Shown here: positions 10,406-24,698 of the stretch, piece after piece
Position numbering within the stretch: position 1 is the first letter of the stretch
Layout: every line of letters begins with the position of its first letter
Source of the DNA: Miscanthus floridulus
Lineage: Eukaryota; Streptophyta; Magnoliopsida; Poales; Poaceae
Assembly: GCF_019320115.1 (NCBI RefSeq)
Contig: NC_089593.1
Span: forward strand, 39,564,675-39,628,674
DNA length: 64,000 nucleotides
Reading direction: 5' to 3'
Translations under genes and position numbers: made by a program
Notes under the pieces: generated by a model
Databases searched by the model: none
What the model was told of the DNA's origin: nothing
What the model saw: the letters and a program-made list of their open reading frames with translations, nothing else

Positions 10406-13400
10406 TCACCTAGGAGTTCTATCGGGTGCGGTCAAAATGATTTCCGAGCCTTGTTTGGAACAAACCGTGCACCTATCCCGCACCAATACTAACACTAACT
10501 CCAAACGGACCAAAACAAGATTCCACTTAAGCCTCGTCATGTACGAGTTCCATCGGGTGCTTCCAAAATGATTTCCGAGCCTTGTTTGGCACAAACCGTG
10601 CAACTATCTTGCACTGATACTAACACTATCTCCAAACGGACCGAAACAAGATTCCACTTGAGCCTCATCACCTAGGAGTACCATAGGGTGCGTCCAAAAT
10701 GATTTCTGAGCCTATGGTATGTTTGGCTCAAACCATGCACCTGTCTTGCACTAATACTAACACTATATCCAAACGGACCAAAATGAGATTTCGCTTGAGC
10801 CTCGTCACCTAGGAGTTCTATCGGGTGCAGTCAAAATGATTTCTGAGCCTTGTTTAGAAGAAACCGTGCACCTGTCTTGCACTAATACTAACACTATCTC
10901 CAAACGGACCGAAACAAGATTCCACTTGAGCCTCGTCACCTAGGAGTACCATTGGGTGCGTCCAAAATGATTTCTGATCCTATGGTACGTTTGGCACAAA
11001 CCGTGCACCTATCTTGCACTGATACTAACACTATCTCCAAACGGACCGAAACAAGATTCCACTTGAGCCTCGTCACCTAGGAATACCATTGGGTGCGTCC
11101 AAAATGATTTCTGAGCCTATGGTACATTTGGCACAGACTGTGCACCTTTCTTGCACTAATACTAACACTATATCCAAACAGACCAAAACGAGATTCCACT
11201 TGAGCCTCGTCACCTAGGAGTTCTATCGGGTGCGGTCAAAATGATTTCCGAGCCTTGTTTGGAACAAACTATGCACCTGTCTTGCACTAATACTAACACT
11301 ATCTCCAAACGGACCGAAACAAGATTCCACTTGAGCCTCATCTCCTAGGAGTACCATCGGGCGCGTCCAAAATGATTTCTGATCCTATGGTACGTTTGGC
11401 ACAAACCGTGCACCTATCTTGCACTAATACAAACACTATCTCCAAATGGACCGAAATAAGATTCCACTTGAGCCTCGTCACCTAGGAGTTCTATTGGGTG
11501 CGGTCAAAATGATTTCCGAGCCTTGTTTGCAACAAACCGTGCACCTATCTAGCACTAATACTAACACTATCTCTAAACGGACCGAAACCAGATTCCACTT
11601 GAGCCTTGTCATCTAGGAGTTCCATCGGGTGCTTCCAAAATGATTTCCGAGACTTGTTTGGCACAAACCGTGCACCTATATTGCACTAATACTAACACTA
11701 TCTCCAAACGGACTGAAACAAGATTCCACTTGAGCCTCGTCACCTAGGAGTACCATCGGGTGCGTCCAAAATGATTTTTGATCCTATGGTACGTTTGACA
11801 CAAACCGTGAACCTATCTTGCACTAATCCTAACACTATATCCAAACGGATCGAAACGAGATTCCACTTGAGCCTCATCACCTAGGAGTTCTATCGGGTGC
11901 GGTCAAAATGATTTCCAAGCCTTGTTTGGAACAAACCGTGCACTTATCTTGCACTAATACTAATACTATCTCCAAACGGATTGAAACAAGATTCCACTTG
12001 AGCCTCATCACCTAGGAGTTCCATCAGGTGCTTTTAAAATGATTTCCGAGCCTTGTTTGGCACAAACCGTGCACCTATCTTTCATTGATACTAACACTAT
12101 CTCCAAACAGACTGAAACAAGATTCCACTTGAGCCTCATCACCTAGGAGTTCCATCGGGTGCGTCCAAAACGATTTCTGAGCCTATGGTACATTAGGCAC
12201 AAACCATGCACCTATCTTGCACTAAAACTAACACTATATCCAAACGGACCGAAACGAGATTTCACTTGAGCCTTGTCACCTAGGAGTTCTATCGGGTGCG
12301 GTCAAAATGATTTCTAAGCCTTGTTTGGAACAAACCGTGCAAATATCTTGCACTAATACTAACACTAACTCCAAACAGCCAAAACAAGATTCCACTTAAG
12401 CCTCGTCATCTACGAGATCCATCGGTTGCTTCTGAAATGATTTCCAAGCCTTGTTTGGCACAAACCGTGCACCTATCTTGCACAGATACTAACACTATCT
12501 CCAAACGGACCGAAACAAGATTCCACTTGAGCCTCGTCACCTAGGAGTACCATAGGGTGCGTCCAAAATGATTTCTAAGCCTATAGTATGTTTGGCACAA
12601 ACCGTGCACCTGTCTTGCACTAATACTAACACTATATCCAAACAGACCGAAATGAGATTTCACTTGAGCCTCGTCACCTAGGAGTTCTATCGGGTGCGGT
12701 CAAAATGATTTCTGAGCCTTGTTTAGAAGAAACCGTGCACCTATCTTGCACTAATACTAACACTATCTCCAAATGGACCAAAACAAGATTTCACTTGAGC
12801 CTCGTCACCTAGGAGTACCATTGGGTGCGTCCAAAATGATTTCTGAGCCTATGGTACGTTTGGCACAGACCGTGCACCTATCTTGCACTAATACTAACAA
12901 TATATCCAAACGGACCGAAATGAGATTCCACTTGAGCCTCATCACCTAGGAGTTCTATCGAGTGTGATCAAAATGATTTACGAGCCTTGTTTGGAACAAA
13001 CCGTGCACATGTCTTGCACTAATACTAACACTATCTCCAAATGGACCGAAACAAGATTCCACTTGAGCCTCGTCACCTAGGAGTACCATCGGGTGCATCC
13101 AAAACGACTTCTGATCCTATGGTACGTTTAGCACAAACCATGCACCTATCTTGCACTGATACTAACACTATCTCCAAATGGACCGAAACAAGATTCCACT
13201 TGAGCCTCGACACCTAGGAGTACAATCGGGTGCGTCCAAAATGATTTCTAATCCTATGGTGCGTTTGGCATAAACCGTGCACCTATCTTGCACTGATACT
13301 AACACTATCTCCAAATGGACCGAAAGAAGATTCCACTTGAGCCTCGTCACCTTGGAGTTCTACCGGGTGCGGTCAAAATGATTTCTGAGCCTTGTTTGGA

Positions 13401-15347
13401 ACAAACCATGCACCTATCTTGCACTAATACTAACACTATCTCCAAACGGACCGAAACAAGATTCCACTTGAGCCCCGTCATCTAGGAGTTTCATCGGGTG
13501 CTTCCGAAATGATTTCCGAGACTTGTTTGGCACAAACCGTGCACCTATCTTGCACTAATACTAACACTATCTCCAAACGGACTGAAACAAGATTCTACTT
13601 GAGCCTCGTCACCTAGGAGTACCATCAGGTGCGTCCAAAATGATTTCTGATCCTATGATACGTTTAGCACAAACCGTGCACCTATCTTGCACTAATCCTA
13701 ACACTATATCCAAACGGACTGAAACGAGATTCCACTTGAGCCTCGTCACCTAGGAGTTCTATCGGGTGCGGTTAAAATGATTTCCGAGCCTTGTTTCGAA
13801 TAAACTGTGCACTTATCTTGCACTAATACTAATACTATCTCCAAACAGACAGAAACAAGATTCCACTTGAGCCTCATCACCTAGGAGTTCCATCGGGTGC
13901 TTCCGAAATGATTTCCGAGCCTTGTTTGGCACAAACCGTGCACCTATCTTTTATTGATACTAACACTATCTCCAAACGGACTGAAACAAGATTCCACTTG
14001 AGCCTTGTCACCTAGGAGTTCCATTGGGTGCGTCCAAAATGATTTCTGAGCCTATGGTACATTAGGCAGAAACCATGCACCTATCTTGCACTAAAACTAA
14101 CACTATATCCAAACGGACTGAAACGAGATTTCACTTGAGCCTCGTCACCTAGGAGTTCTATCGGGTGCGGTAAAAATGATTTCCGAGCCTTGTTTTCAAC
14201 AAACCGGGCACCTATCCTGCACTAATACTAACACTAACTCCAAATGGACCGAAACAAGTTTCCACTTAAGCCTCGTCATGTACGAGATCCATCGAGAGCT
14301 TCCGAAATGATTTCCGAGCCTAGTTTGGCACAAACCGTGCACCTATCTTGCACTGATACTAACACTATCTCCAAACGGACCGAAACAAGATTCCACTTGA
14401 GCCTCGTCACCTAGGAGTACCATAGGGTGCATCCAAAACGATTTCTAAGCCTATGGTATGTTTGGCACAAACCGTGCACCTGTCTTGCACTAATACTAAC
14501 ACTATATCCAAACGGACCAAAATGAGATTTCGCTTGAGCCTCGTCACCTAGGAGTTCTATCGGGTGCGGTCAAAATGATTTCTAAGCCTTGTTTAGAAGA
14601 AACCGTGCACCTCTCTTGTACTAATACTAACACTATCTCCAAACGGACCAAAACAAGATTCCACTTGAGCCTCGTCACCTAGGAGTACCATCGGGTGCGT
14701 CCAAAATGATTTCTGATCCTATGGTACGTTTGGCACAAACCGTGCACCTATCTTGCACTGATACTAACACTATCTCCAAATGGACCAAAACAAGATTCCA
14801 CTTGAGCCTCGTCACCTAGGAGTACCATTGGGTGCGTCCAAAATGATTTCTGAGCCTATGGTACGTTTGGCACAGATCGTGCACCTTTCTTGCACTAATA
14901 CTAGCACTATATCCAAACGGACCAAAACGAGATTCCACTTGAGCCTCGTCACCTAGGAGTTCTATCAGGTACGGTCAAAATGATTTCCTAGCCTTGTTTG
15001 GAATAAACCGTGCACTTATCTTGCACTAATACTAATACTATCTCCAAACGGACTAAAACAAGATTCCACTTGAGCCTCGTCACCTAGGAGTTCCATCGGG
15101 TGCTTTCGAAATGATTTCCGAGCCTTGTTTGGGACAAACCGTGCACCTATCTTTCATTGATACTAACACTATCTCCAAACGGACTGAAACAAGATTCCAC
15201 TTGAGCCTCGTCACCAAGGAGTTCCATCGGGTGCCTCCAAAATGATTTCTGAGCCTATGGTACATTAGGCACAAACCATGCACCTATCTCGCACTAAAAC
15301 TAACACTATTTCCAAACGGACCAAAACGAGATTTCACTTGAGCCTCA
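10406..15347 (+). repeat. 4.94-kb higher-order repeat, copy I (about 37 monomers)
   Basis: Marker monomers at 11761 and 16703 are 4942 bp apart, and bases from about 10.4 kb to 13.4 kb match the next copy at that shift. After 13613 the shift becomes 4811 because copy II lacks one B monomer. Distinctive subtypes are A with gcggttaaaatg and tttcgaataaac, A with gcggtaaaaatg and ttttcaac, B with tcgagagcttcc, and C with gtacaatcggg. The exact left edge is hard to place because the preceding monomers are similar. Confidence 0.87.
13482..13612 (+). repeat. B monomer present in copies I and III, missing in copy II
   Basis: Copy I has A, then this B (gagacttgtttggcac), then the C with catcaggtgcgtcc at 13613. 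Copy III has the same order near 23500-23764. In copy II the A monomer runs straight into the C at 18424. The 131-bp loss accounts for the change of shift from 4942 to 4811. Confidence 0.85.
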
Positions 15348-18300
15348 TCACCTAGGAGTTCTATCGGGTGCGGTCAAAATGATTTCCGAGCCTTGTTTGG
15401 AACAAACCGTGCACCTATCCCGCACTAATACTAACACTAACTCCAAACGGACCAAAACAAGATTCCACTTAAGCCTCGTCATGTACGAGATCCATCGGGT
15501 GCTTCCAAAATGATTTCCGAGCCTTGTTTGGCACAAACCGTGCAACTATCTTGCACTGATACTAACACTATCTCCAAACGGACCGAAACAAGATTCCACT
15601 TGAGCCTCATCACCTAGGAGTACCATAGGGTGCGTCCAAAACGATTTCTGAGCCTATGGTATGTTTGGCTCAAACCATGCACCTGTCTTGCACTAATACT
15701 AACACTATATCCAAACGGACCAAAATGAGATTTCGCTTGAGCCTCGTCACCTAGGAGTTCTATCGGGTGCAGTCAAAATGATTTCTGAGCCTTGTTTAGA
15801 AGAAACCGTGCACCTGTCTTGCACTAATACTAACACTATCTCCAAACGGACCGAAACAAGATTCCACTTGAGCCTCGTCACCTAGGAGTACCATTGGGTG
15901 CATCCAAAATGATTTCTGATCCTATGGTACGTTTGGCACAAACCATGCACCTATCTTGCACTGATACTAACACTATCTCCAAACGGACCGAAACAAGATT
16001 CCACTTGAGCCTCGTCACCTAGGAGTACCATAGGGTGCGTCCAAAATGATTTCTGAGCCTATGGTACATTTGGCACAGACTGTGCACCTTTCTTGCACTA
16101 ATACTAACACTATATCCAAACGGACCAAAACGAGATTCCACTTAAGCCTCGTCACCTAGGAGTTCTATCGGGTGCGGTCAAAATGATTTTCGAGCCTTGT
16201 TTGGAACAAACTGTGCACCTGTCTTGCACTAATACTAACACTATCTCCAAACGGACCGAAACAAGATTCCACTTGAGCCTCATCACCTAGGAGTACCATC
16301 GGGTGCGTCCAAAATGATTTCTGTTCCTATGGTACGTTTGGCACAAACCGTGCACCTATCTTGCACTGATACAAACACTATCTCCAAATGGACCGAAACA
16401 AGATTCCACTTGAGCCTCGTCACCTAGGGGTTCTATTGGGTGCGGTCAAAATGATTTCTGAGCCTTGTTTGCAACAAACCGTGCACCTATCTAGCACTAA
16501 TACTAACACTATCTCTAAACGGACCGAAACCAGATTCCACTTGAGCCTTGTCATCTAGGAGATCCATCGGGTGCTTCCAAAATGATTTCCGAGACTTGTT
16601 TGGCACAAACCGTGCACCTATATTGCACTAATACTAACACTATCTCCAAACGGACTGAAACAAGATTCCACTTGAGCCTCGTCACCTAGGAGTACCATCG
16701 GGTGCGTCCAAAATGATTTTTGATCCTATGGTACGTTTGACACAAACCGTGAACCTATCTTGCACTAATCCTAACACTATATCCAAACGGATCGAAACGA
16801 GATTCCACTTGAGCCTCATCACCTAGGAGTTCTATCGGGTGCGGTCAAAATGATTTCCAAGCCTTGTTTGGAACAAACCGTGCACTTATCTTGCACTAAT
16901 ACTAATACTATCTCCAAACGGATTGAAACAAGATTCCACTTGAGCCTCATCACCTAGGAGTTCCATCAGGTGCTTTTAAAATGATTTCCGAGCCTTGTTT
17001 GGCACAAACCGTGCACCTATCTTTCATTGATACTAACACTATCTTCAAACAGACTGAAACAAGATTCCACTTGAGCCTCGTCACCTAGGAGTTCCATCGG
17101 GTGCGTCCAAAATGATTTCTGAGCCTATGGTACATTAGGCACAAACCATGCACCTATCTTGCACTAAAACTAACACTATATCTAAACGGACCGAAATGAG
17201 ATTTCACTTGATCCTTGTCACCTAGGAGTTCTATCGGGTGCGGTCAAAATGATTTCTAAGCCTTGTTTGGAACAAACCGTGCAAATATCTTGCACTAATA
17301 CTAACACTAACTCCAAACAGCCAAAACAAGATTCCACTTAAGCCTCGTCATCTACGAGATCCATCGGTTGCTTCTGAAATGATTTCCAAGCCTTGTTTGG
17401 CACAAACCGTGCACCTATCTTGCACTGATACTAACACTATCTCCAAACGGACCGAAACAAGATTCCACTTGAGCCTCGTCACCTAGGAGTACCATAGGGT
17501 GCGTCCAAAATGATTTCTGAGCCTATAGTATGTTTGGCACAAACCGTGCACCTGTCTTGCACTAATACTAACACTATATCCAAACAGACCGAAACGAGAT
17601 TTCACTTGAGCCTCGTCACCTAGGAGTTCTATCGGGTGCGGTCAAAATGATTTCTGAGCCTTGTTTAGAAGAAACCGTGCACCTATCTTGCACTAATACT
17701 AACACTATCTCCAAACGGACCAAAACAAGATTCCACTTGAGCCTCGTCACCTAGGAGTACCATTGGGTGCGTCCAAAATGATTTCTGAGCCTATGGTACG
17801 TTTGGCACAGACCGTGCACCTATCTTGCGCTAATACTAACAATATATCCAAACGGGCCGAAATGAGATTCCACTTGAGCCTCGTCACCTAGGAGTTCTAT
17901 CGAGTGTGGTCAAAATGATTTCCGAGCCTTGTTTGGAACAAACCGTGCACATGTCTTGCACTAATACTAACACTATCTCCAAATGGACCGAAACAAGATT
18001 CCACTTGAGCCTCGTCACCTAGGAGTACCATCGGGTGCATCCAAAATGACTTCTGATCCTATGGTATGTTTGGCACAAACCATGCACCTATCTTGCACTG
18101 ATACTAACACTATCTCCAAATGGACCGAAACAAGATTCCACTTGAGCCTCGCCACCTAGGAGTACAATCGGGTGCGTCCAAAATGATTTCTAATCCTATG
18201 GTGCGTTTGGCATAAACCGTGCACCTATCTTGCACTGATACTAACACTATCTCCAAATGGACCAAAACAAGATTCCACTTGAGCCTCGTCACCTTGGAGT

Positions 18301-20158
18301 TCTATCGGGTGCGGTCAAAATGATTTCTGAGCCTTGTTTGGAACAAACCGTGCACCTATCTTGCACTAATACTAACACTATCTCCAAACGGACTGAAACA
18401 AGATTCTACTTGAGCCTCGTCACCTAGGAGTACCATCAGGTGCGTCCAAAATGATTTCTGATCCTATGATACGTTTAGCACAAACCGTGCACCTATCTTG
18501 CACTAATCCTAACACTATATCCAAACGGACTGAAACGAGATTCCACTTGAGCCTCGTCACCTAGGAGTTCTATCGGGTGCGGTTAAAATGATTTCCGAGC
18601 CTTGTTTCGAATAAACTGTGCACTTATCTTGCACTAATACTAATACTATCTCCAAACAGACAGAAACAAGATTCCACTTGAGTCTCATCACCTAGGAGTT
18701 CCATCGGGTGCTTCCGAAATGATTTCCGAGCCTTGTTTGGCACAAACCGTGCACCTATCTTTTATTGATACTAACACTATCTCCAAACGGACTGAAACAA
18801 GATTCCACTTGAGCCTTGTCACCTAGGAGTTCCATCGGGTGCGTCCAAAATGATTTCTGAGCCTATGGTACATTAGGCAGAAACCATGCACCTATCTTGC
18901 ACTAAAACTAACACTATATCCAAACGGACTGAAACGAGATTTCACTTGAGCCTCGTCACCTAGGAGTTCTATCGGGTGCGGTAAAAATGATTTCCGAGCC
19001 TTGTTTTCAACAAACCGGGCACCTATCCTGCACTAATACTAACACTAACTCCAAATGGACCGAAACAAGTTTCCACTTAAGCCTCGTCATGTACGAGATC
19101 CATCGAGAGCTTCCGAAATGATTTCCGAGCCTAGTTTGGCACAAACCGTGCACCTATCTTGCACTGATACTAACACTATCTCCAAACGGACCGAAACAAG
19201 ATTCCACTTGAGCCTCGTCACCTAGGAGTACCATAGGGTGCATCCAAAACGATTTCTAAGCCTATGGTATGTTTGGCACAAACCGTGCACCTGTCTTGCA
19301 CTAATACTAACACTATATCCAAACGGACCAAAATGAGATTTCGCTTGAGCCTCGTCACCTAGGAGTTCTATCGGGTGCGGTCAAAATGATTTCTAAGCCT
19401 TGTTTAGAAGAAACCGTGCACCACTCTTGTACTAATACTAACACTATCTCCAAACGGACCAAAACAAGATTCCACTTGAGCCTCGTCACCTAGGAGTACC
19501 ATCGGGTGCGTCCAAAATGATTTCTGATCCTATGGTACGTTTGGCACAAACCGTGCACCTATCTTGCACTGATACTAACACTATCTCCAAATGGACCAAA
19601 ACAAGATTCCACTTGAGCCTCGTCACCTAGGAGTACCATTGGGTGCGTCCAAAATGATTTCTGAGCCTATGGTACGTTTGGCACAGATCGTGCACCTTTC
19701 TTGCACTAATACTAGCACTATATCCAAACGGACCAAAACGAGATTCCACTTGAGCCTCGTCACCTAGGAGTTCTATCAGGTACGGTCAAAATGATTTCCT
19801 AGCCTTGTTTGGAATAAACCGTGCACTTATCTTGCACTAATACTAATACTATCTCCAAACGGACTAAAACAAGATTCCACTTGAGCCTCGTCACCTAGGA
19901 GTTCCATCGGGTGCTTTCGAAATGATTTCCGAGCCTTGTTTGGGACAAACCGTGCACCTATCTTTCATTGATACTAACACTATCTCCAAACGGACTGAAA
20001 CAAGATTCCACTTGAGCCTCGTCACCAAGGAGTTCCATCGGGTGCCTCCAAAATGATTTCTGAGCCTATGGTACATTAGGCACAAACCATGCACCTATCT
20101 CGCACTAAAACTAACACTATTTCCAAACGGACCAAAACGAGATTTCACTTGAGCCTCA
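15348..20158 (+). repeat. 4.81-kb higher-order repeat, copy II (about 36 monomers)
   Basis: It matches copy III at a constant shift of 4811 from about 15.3 to 17.4 kb, with very few differences by eye. It differs from copy I by the loss of one B monomer at 18424. Idiosyncratic changes such as acctaggggttctattggg (near 16427) also occur in copy III (near 21237) but not in copy I (11485), so II and III share a more recent ancestor. Confidence 0.88.
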
Positions 20159-22293
20159 TCACCTAGGAGTTCTATCGGGTGCGGTCAAAATGATTTCCGA
20201 GCCTTGTTTGGAACAAACCGTGCACCTATCCCGCACTAATACTAACACTAACTCCAAACGGACCAAAACAAGATTCCACTTAAGCCTCGTCATGTACGAG
20301 ATCCATCGGGTGCTTCCAAAATGATTTCCGAGCCTTGTTTGGCACAAACCGTGCAACTATCTTGCACTGATACTAACACTATCTCCAAACGGACCGAAAC
20401 AAGATTCCACTTGAGCCTCATCACCTAGGAGTACCATAGGGTGCGTCCAAAACGATTTCTGAGCCTATGGTATGTTTGGCTCAAACCATGCACCTGTCTT
20501 GCACTAATACTAACACTATATCCAAACGGACCAAAATGAGATTTCGCTTGAGCCTCGTCACCTAGGAGTTCTATCGGGTGCAGTCAAAATGATTTCTGAG
20601 CCTTGTTTAGAAGAAACCGTGCACCTGTCTTGCACTAATACTAACACTATCTCCAAACGGACCGAAACAAGATTCCACTTGAGCCTCGTCACCTAGGAGT
20701 ACCATTGGGTGCATCCAAAATGATTTCTGATCCTATGGTACGTTTGGCACAAACCATGCACCTATCTTGCACTGATACTAACACTATCTCCAAACGGACC
20801 GAAACAAGATTCCACTTGAGCCTCGTCACCTAGGAGTACCATTGGGTGCGTCCAAAATGATTTCTGAGCCTATGGTACATTTGGCACAGACTGTGCACCT
20901 TTCTTGCACTAATACTAACACTATATCCAAACGGACCAAAACGAGATTCCACTTAAGCCTCGTCACCTAGGAGTTCTATCGGGTGCGGTCAAAATGATTT
21001 TCGAGCCTTGTTTGGAACAAACTGTGCACCTGTCTTGCACTAATACTAACACTATCTCCAAACGGACCGAAACAAGATTCCACTTGAGCCTCATCACCTA
21101 GGAGTACCATCGGGTGCGTCCAAAATGATTTCTGTTCCTATGGTACGTTTGGCACAAACCGTGCACCTATCTTGCACTGATACAAACACTATCTCCAAAT
21201 GGACCGAAACAAGATTCCACTTGAGCCTCGTCACCTAGGGGTTCTATTGGGTGCGGTCAAAATGATTTCTGAGCCTTGTTTGCAACAAACCGTGCACCTA
21301 TCTAGCACTAATACTAACACTATCTCTAAACGGACCGAAACCAGATTCCACTTGAGCCTTGTCATCTAGGAGTTCCATCGGGTGCTTCCAAAATGATTTC
21401 CGAGACTTGTTTGGCACAAACCGTGCACCTATATTGCACTAATACTAACACTATCTCCAAACGGACTGAAACAAGATTCCACTTGAGCCTCGTCACCTAG
21501 GAGTACCATCGGGTGCGTCCAAAATGATTTTTGATCCTATGGTACGTTTGACACAAACCGTGAACCTATCTTGCACTAATCCTAACACTATATCCAAACG
21601 GATCGAAACGAGATTCCACTTGAGCCTCATCACCTAGGAGTTCTATCGGGTGCGGTCAAAATGATTTCCAAGCCTTGTTTGGAACAAACCGTGCACTTAT
21701 CTTGCACTAATACTAATACTATCTCCAAACGGATTGAAACAAGATTCCACTTGAGCCTCATCACCTAGGAGTTCCATCAGGTGCTTTTAAAATGATTTCC
21801 GAGCCTTGTTTGGCACAAACCGTGCACCTATCTTTCATTGATACTAACACTATCTTCAAACAGACTGAAACAAGATTCCACTTGAGCCTCGTCACCTAGG
21901 AGTTCCATCGGGTGCGTCCAAAATGATTTCTGAGCCTATGGTACATTAGGCACAAACCATGCACCTATCTTGCACTAAAACTAACACTATATCTAAACGG
22001 ACCGAAATGAGATTTCACTTTATCCTTGTCACCTAGGAGTTCTATCGGGTGCGGTCAAAATGATTTCTAAGCCTTGTTTGGAACAAACCGTGCAAATATC
22101 TTGCACTAATACTAACACTAACTCCAAACAGCCAAAACAAGATTCCACTTAAGCCTCGTCATCTACGAGATCCATCGGTTGCTTCTGAAATGATTTCCAA
22201 GCCTTGTTTGGCACAAACCGTGCACCTATCTTGCACTCATACTAACACTATCTCCAAACGGACCGAAACAAGATTCCACTTGAGCCTCGTCAC

Positions 22294-22691
22294 CTAGGAG
22301 TACCATCAGGTGCATCCAAAATGATTTCGGAGCCTATGGTATGTTTGGCACAGACTGTGCACCTATCTTGCACTAATACTAACACTATATCCAAACAGAC
22401 CGAAACGAGATTCCACTTGAGCCTCGTCACCTAGGACTTCTATCGGGTGCGGTCAAAATGATTTCCGAGCCTTGTTTGGAACAAACCATGCACCTATCTT
22501 GCACTAATACTAACACTAACTCCAAATGGACCAAAACAAGATTCCACTTAAGCCTCGTCATCTAGAGATCCATCGGGTGCTTTCGAAATGATTTCCGAGC
22601 CTTGTTTGGCACAAACCGTGCACCTATCTTGCACTGATACTAACACTATCTCCAAACGGACCGAAACAAGATTCCACTTGAGCCTCGTCAC
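22294..22691 (+). repeat. 398-bp inserted trimer (C-A-B) in copy III
   Basis: Monomer starts at 22294, 22431, 22562 and 22692 give 137, 131 and 130. Copy II goes from the B at its equivalent place directly to the C with ccatagggtg at 17483, which corresponds to 22692. The insert has its own variants: atttcggagcc, ctaggacttctatcggg and ctagagatccatcggg, the last being one base short. It looks like a different trimer inserted by unequal exchange, not a copy of its neighbour. Confidence 0.85.
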
Positions 22692-23900
22692 CTAGGAGTA
22701 CCATAGGGTGCGTCCAAAATGATTTCTGAGCCTATAGTATGTTTGGCACAAACCGTGCACCTGTCTTGCACTAATACTAACACTATATCCAAACAGACCG
22801 AAACGAGATTTCACTTGAGCCTCGTCACCTAGGAGTTCTATCGGGTGCGGTCAAAATGATTTCTGAGCCTTGTTTAGAAGAAACCGTGCACCTATCTTGC
22901 ACTAATACTAACACTATCTCCAAACGGACCAAAACAAGATTCCACTTGAGCCTCGTCACCTAGGAGTACCATTGGGTGCGTCCAAAATGATTTCTGAGCC
23001 TATGGTACGTTTGGCACAGACCGTGCACCTATCTTGCGCTAATACTAACAATATATCCAAACGGGCCGAAATGAGATTCCACTTGAGCCTCGTCACCTAG
23101 GAGTTCTATCGAGTGTGGTCAAAATGATTTCCGAGCCTTGTTTGGAACAAACCGTGCACATGTCTTGCACTAATACTAACACTATCTCCAAATGGACCGA
23201 AACAAGATTCCACTTGAGCCTCGTCACCTAGGAGTACCATCGGGTGCATCCAAAATGACTTCTGATCCTATGGTATGTTTGGCACAAACCATGCACCTAT
23301 CTTGCACTGATACTAACACTATCTCCAAATGGACCGAAACAAGATTCCACTTGAGCCTCGCCACCTAGGAGTACAATCGGGTGCGTCCAAAATGATTTCT
23401 AATCCTATGGTGCGTTTGGCATAAACCGTGCACCTATCTTGCACTGATACTAACACTATCTCCAAATGGACCAAAACAAGATTCCACTTGAGCCTCGTCA
23501 CCTTGGAGTTCTATCGGGTGCGGTCAAAATGATTTCTGAGCCTTGTTTGGAACAAACCATGCACCTGTCTTGCACTAATACTAACACTATCTCCAAACGG
23601 ACCGAAACAAGATTCCACTTGAGCCCCGTCATCTAGGAGTTCCATCGGGTGCTTCTGAAATGATTTCCGAGACTTGTTTGGCACAAACCGTGCACCTATC
23701 TTGCACTAATACTAACACTATCTCCAAACGGACTGAAACAAGATTCCACTTGAGCCTCGTCACCTAGGAGTACCATCAGGTGCGTCCAAAATGATTTCTG
23801 ATCCTATGGTACGTTTAGCACAAACCGTGCACCTATCTTGCACTAATCCTAACACTATATCCAAACGGACCGAAACAAGATTCCACTTGAGCCTCGTCAC

Positions 23901-24299
23901 CTAGGAGTTCTATCGGGTGCGGTTAAAATGATTTCCGAGCCTTGTTTTGAATAAACCATGCACTTATCTTGCACTAATACTAATACTATCTCCAAACAGA
24001 CAGAAACAAGATTCCACTTGAGCCTCATCACCTAGGAGTTCCATCGGGTGCTTCCGAAATGATTTCCGAGCCTTGTTTGGCACAAACCGTGCACCTATCT
24101 TTCATTGATACTAACACTATCTCCAAACGGACTGAAACAAGATTCCACTTGAGCCTTGTCACCTAGGAGTTCCATCGGGTGCGTCCAAAATGATTTCTAA
24201 GCCTATGGTTCATTAGACACAAACCATGCACCTATCTTGCACTAAAACTAACACTATATCCAAACGGACTGAAACGAGATTTCACTTGAGCCTCGTCAC
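23901..24299 (+). repeat. Duplicated A-B-C trimer, first copy
   Basis: The A monomer with gcggttaaaatg starts at 23901 and again at 24300, 399 bp apart. Copies I and II have only one such trimer before the A with gcggtaaaaatg. The first copy carries ggttcattagacac in its C monomer; the second has ggtacattaggcac. Confidence 0.85.
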
Positions 24300-24698
24300 C
24301 AAGGAGTTCTATCGGGTGCGGTTAAAATGATTTCCGAGCCTTGTTTCGAATAAACCGTGCACTTATCTTGCACTAATACTAATACTATCTCCAAACAGAC
24401 TGAAACAAGATTCCACTTGAGCCTCATCACCTAGGAGTTCCATCGGGTGCTTCTGAAATGATTTCCGAGCCTTGTTTGGCACAAACCATGCACCTATCTT
24501 TCATTGATACTAACACTATCTCCAAACGGACTGAAACAAGATTCCACTTGAGCCTTGTCACCTAGGAGTTCCATCGGGTGCGTCCAAAACTATTTCTGAG
24601 CCTATGGTACATTAGGCACAAACCATGCACCTATCTTGCACTAAAACTAACACTATATCCAAACGGACTGAAACGAGATTTCACTTGAGCCTCGTCAC
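24300..24698 (+). repeat. Duplicated A-B-C trimer, second copy
   Basis: It is the second member of the 399-bp tandem duplication, with starts at 24300 (caaggag in place of ctaggag), 24431 and 24562, and the next monomer at 24699. It differs from the first copy by scattered substitutions, so the duplication is not brand new or has been partly converted. Confidence 0.85.
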
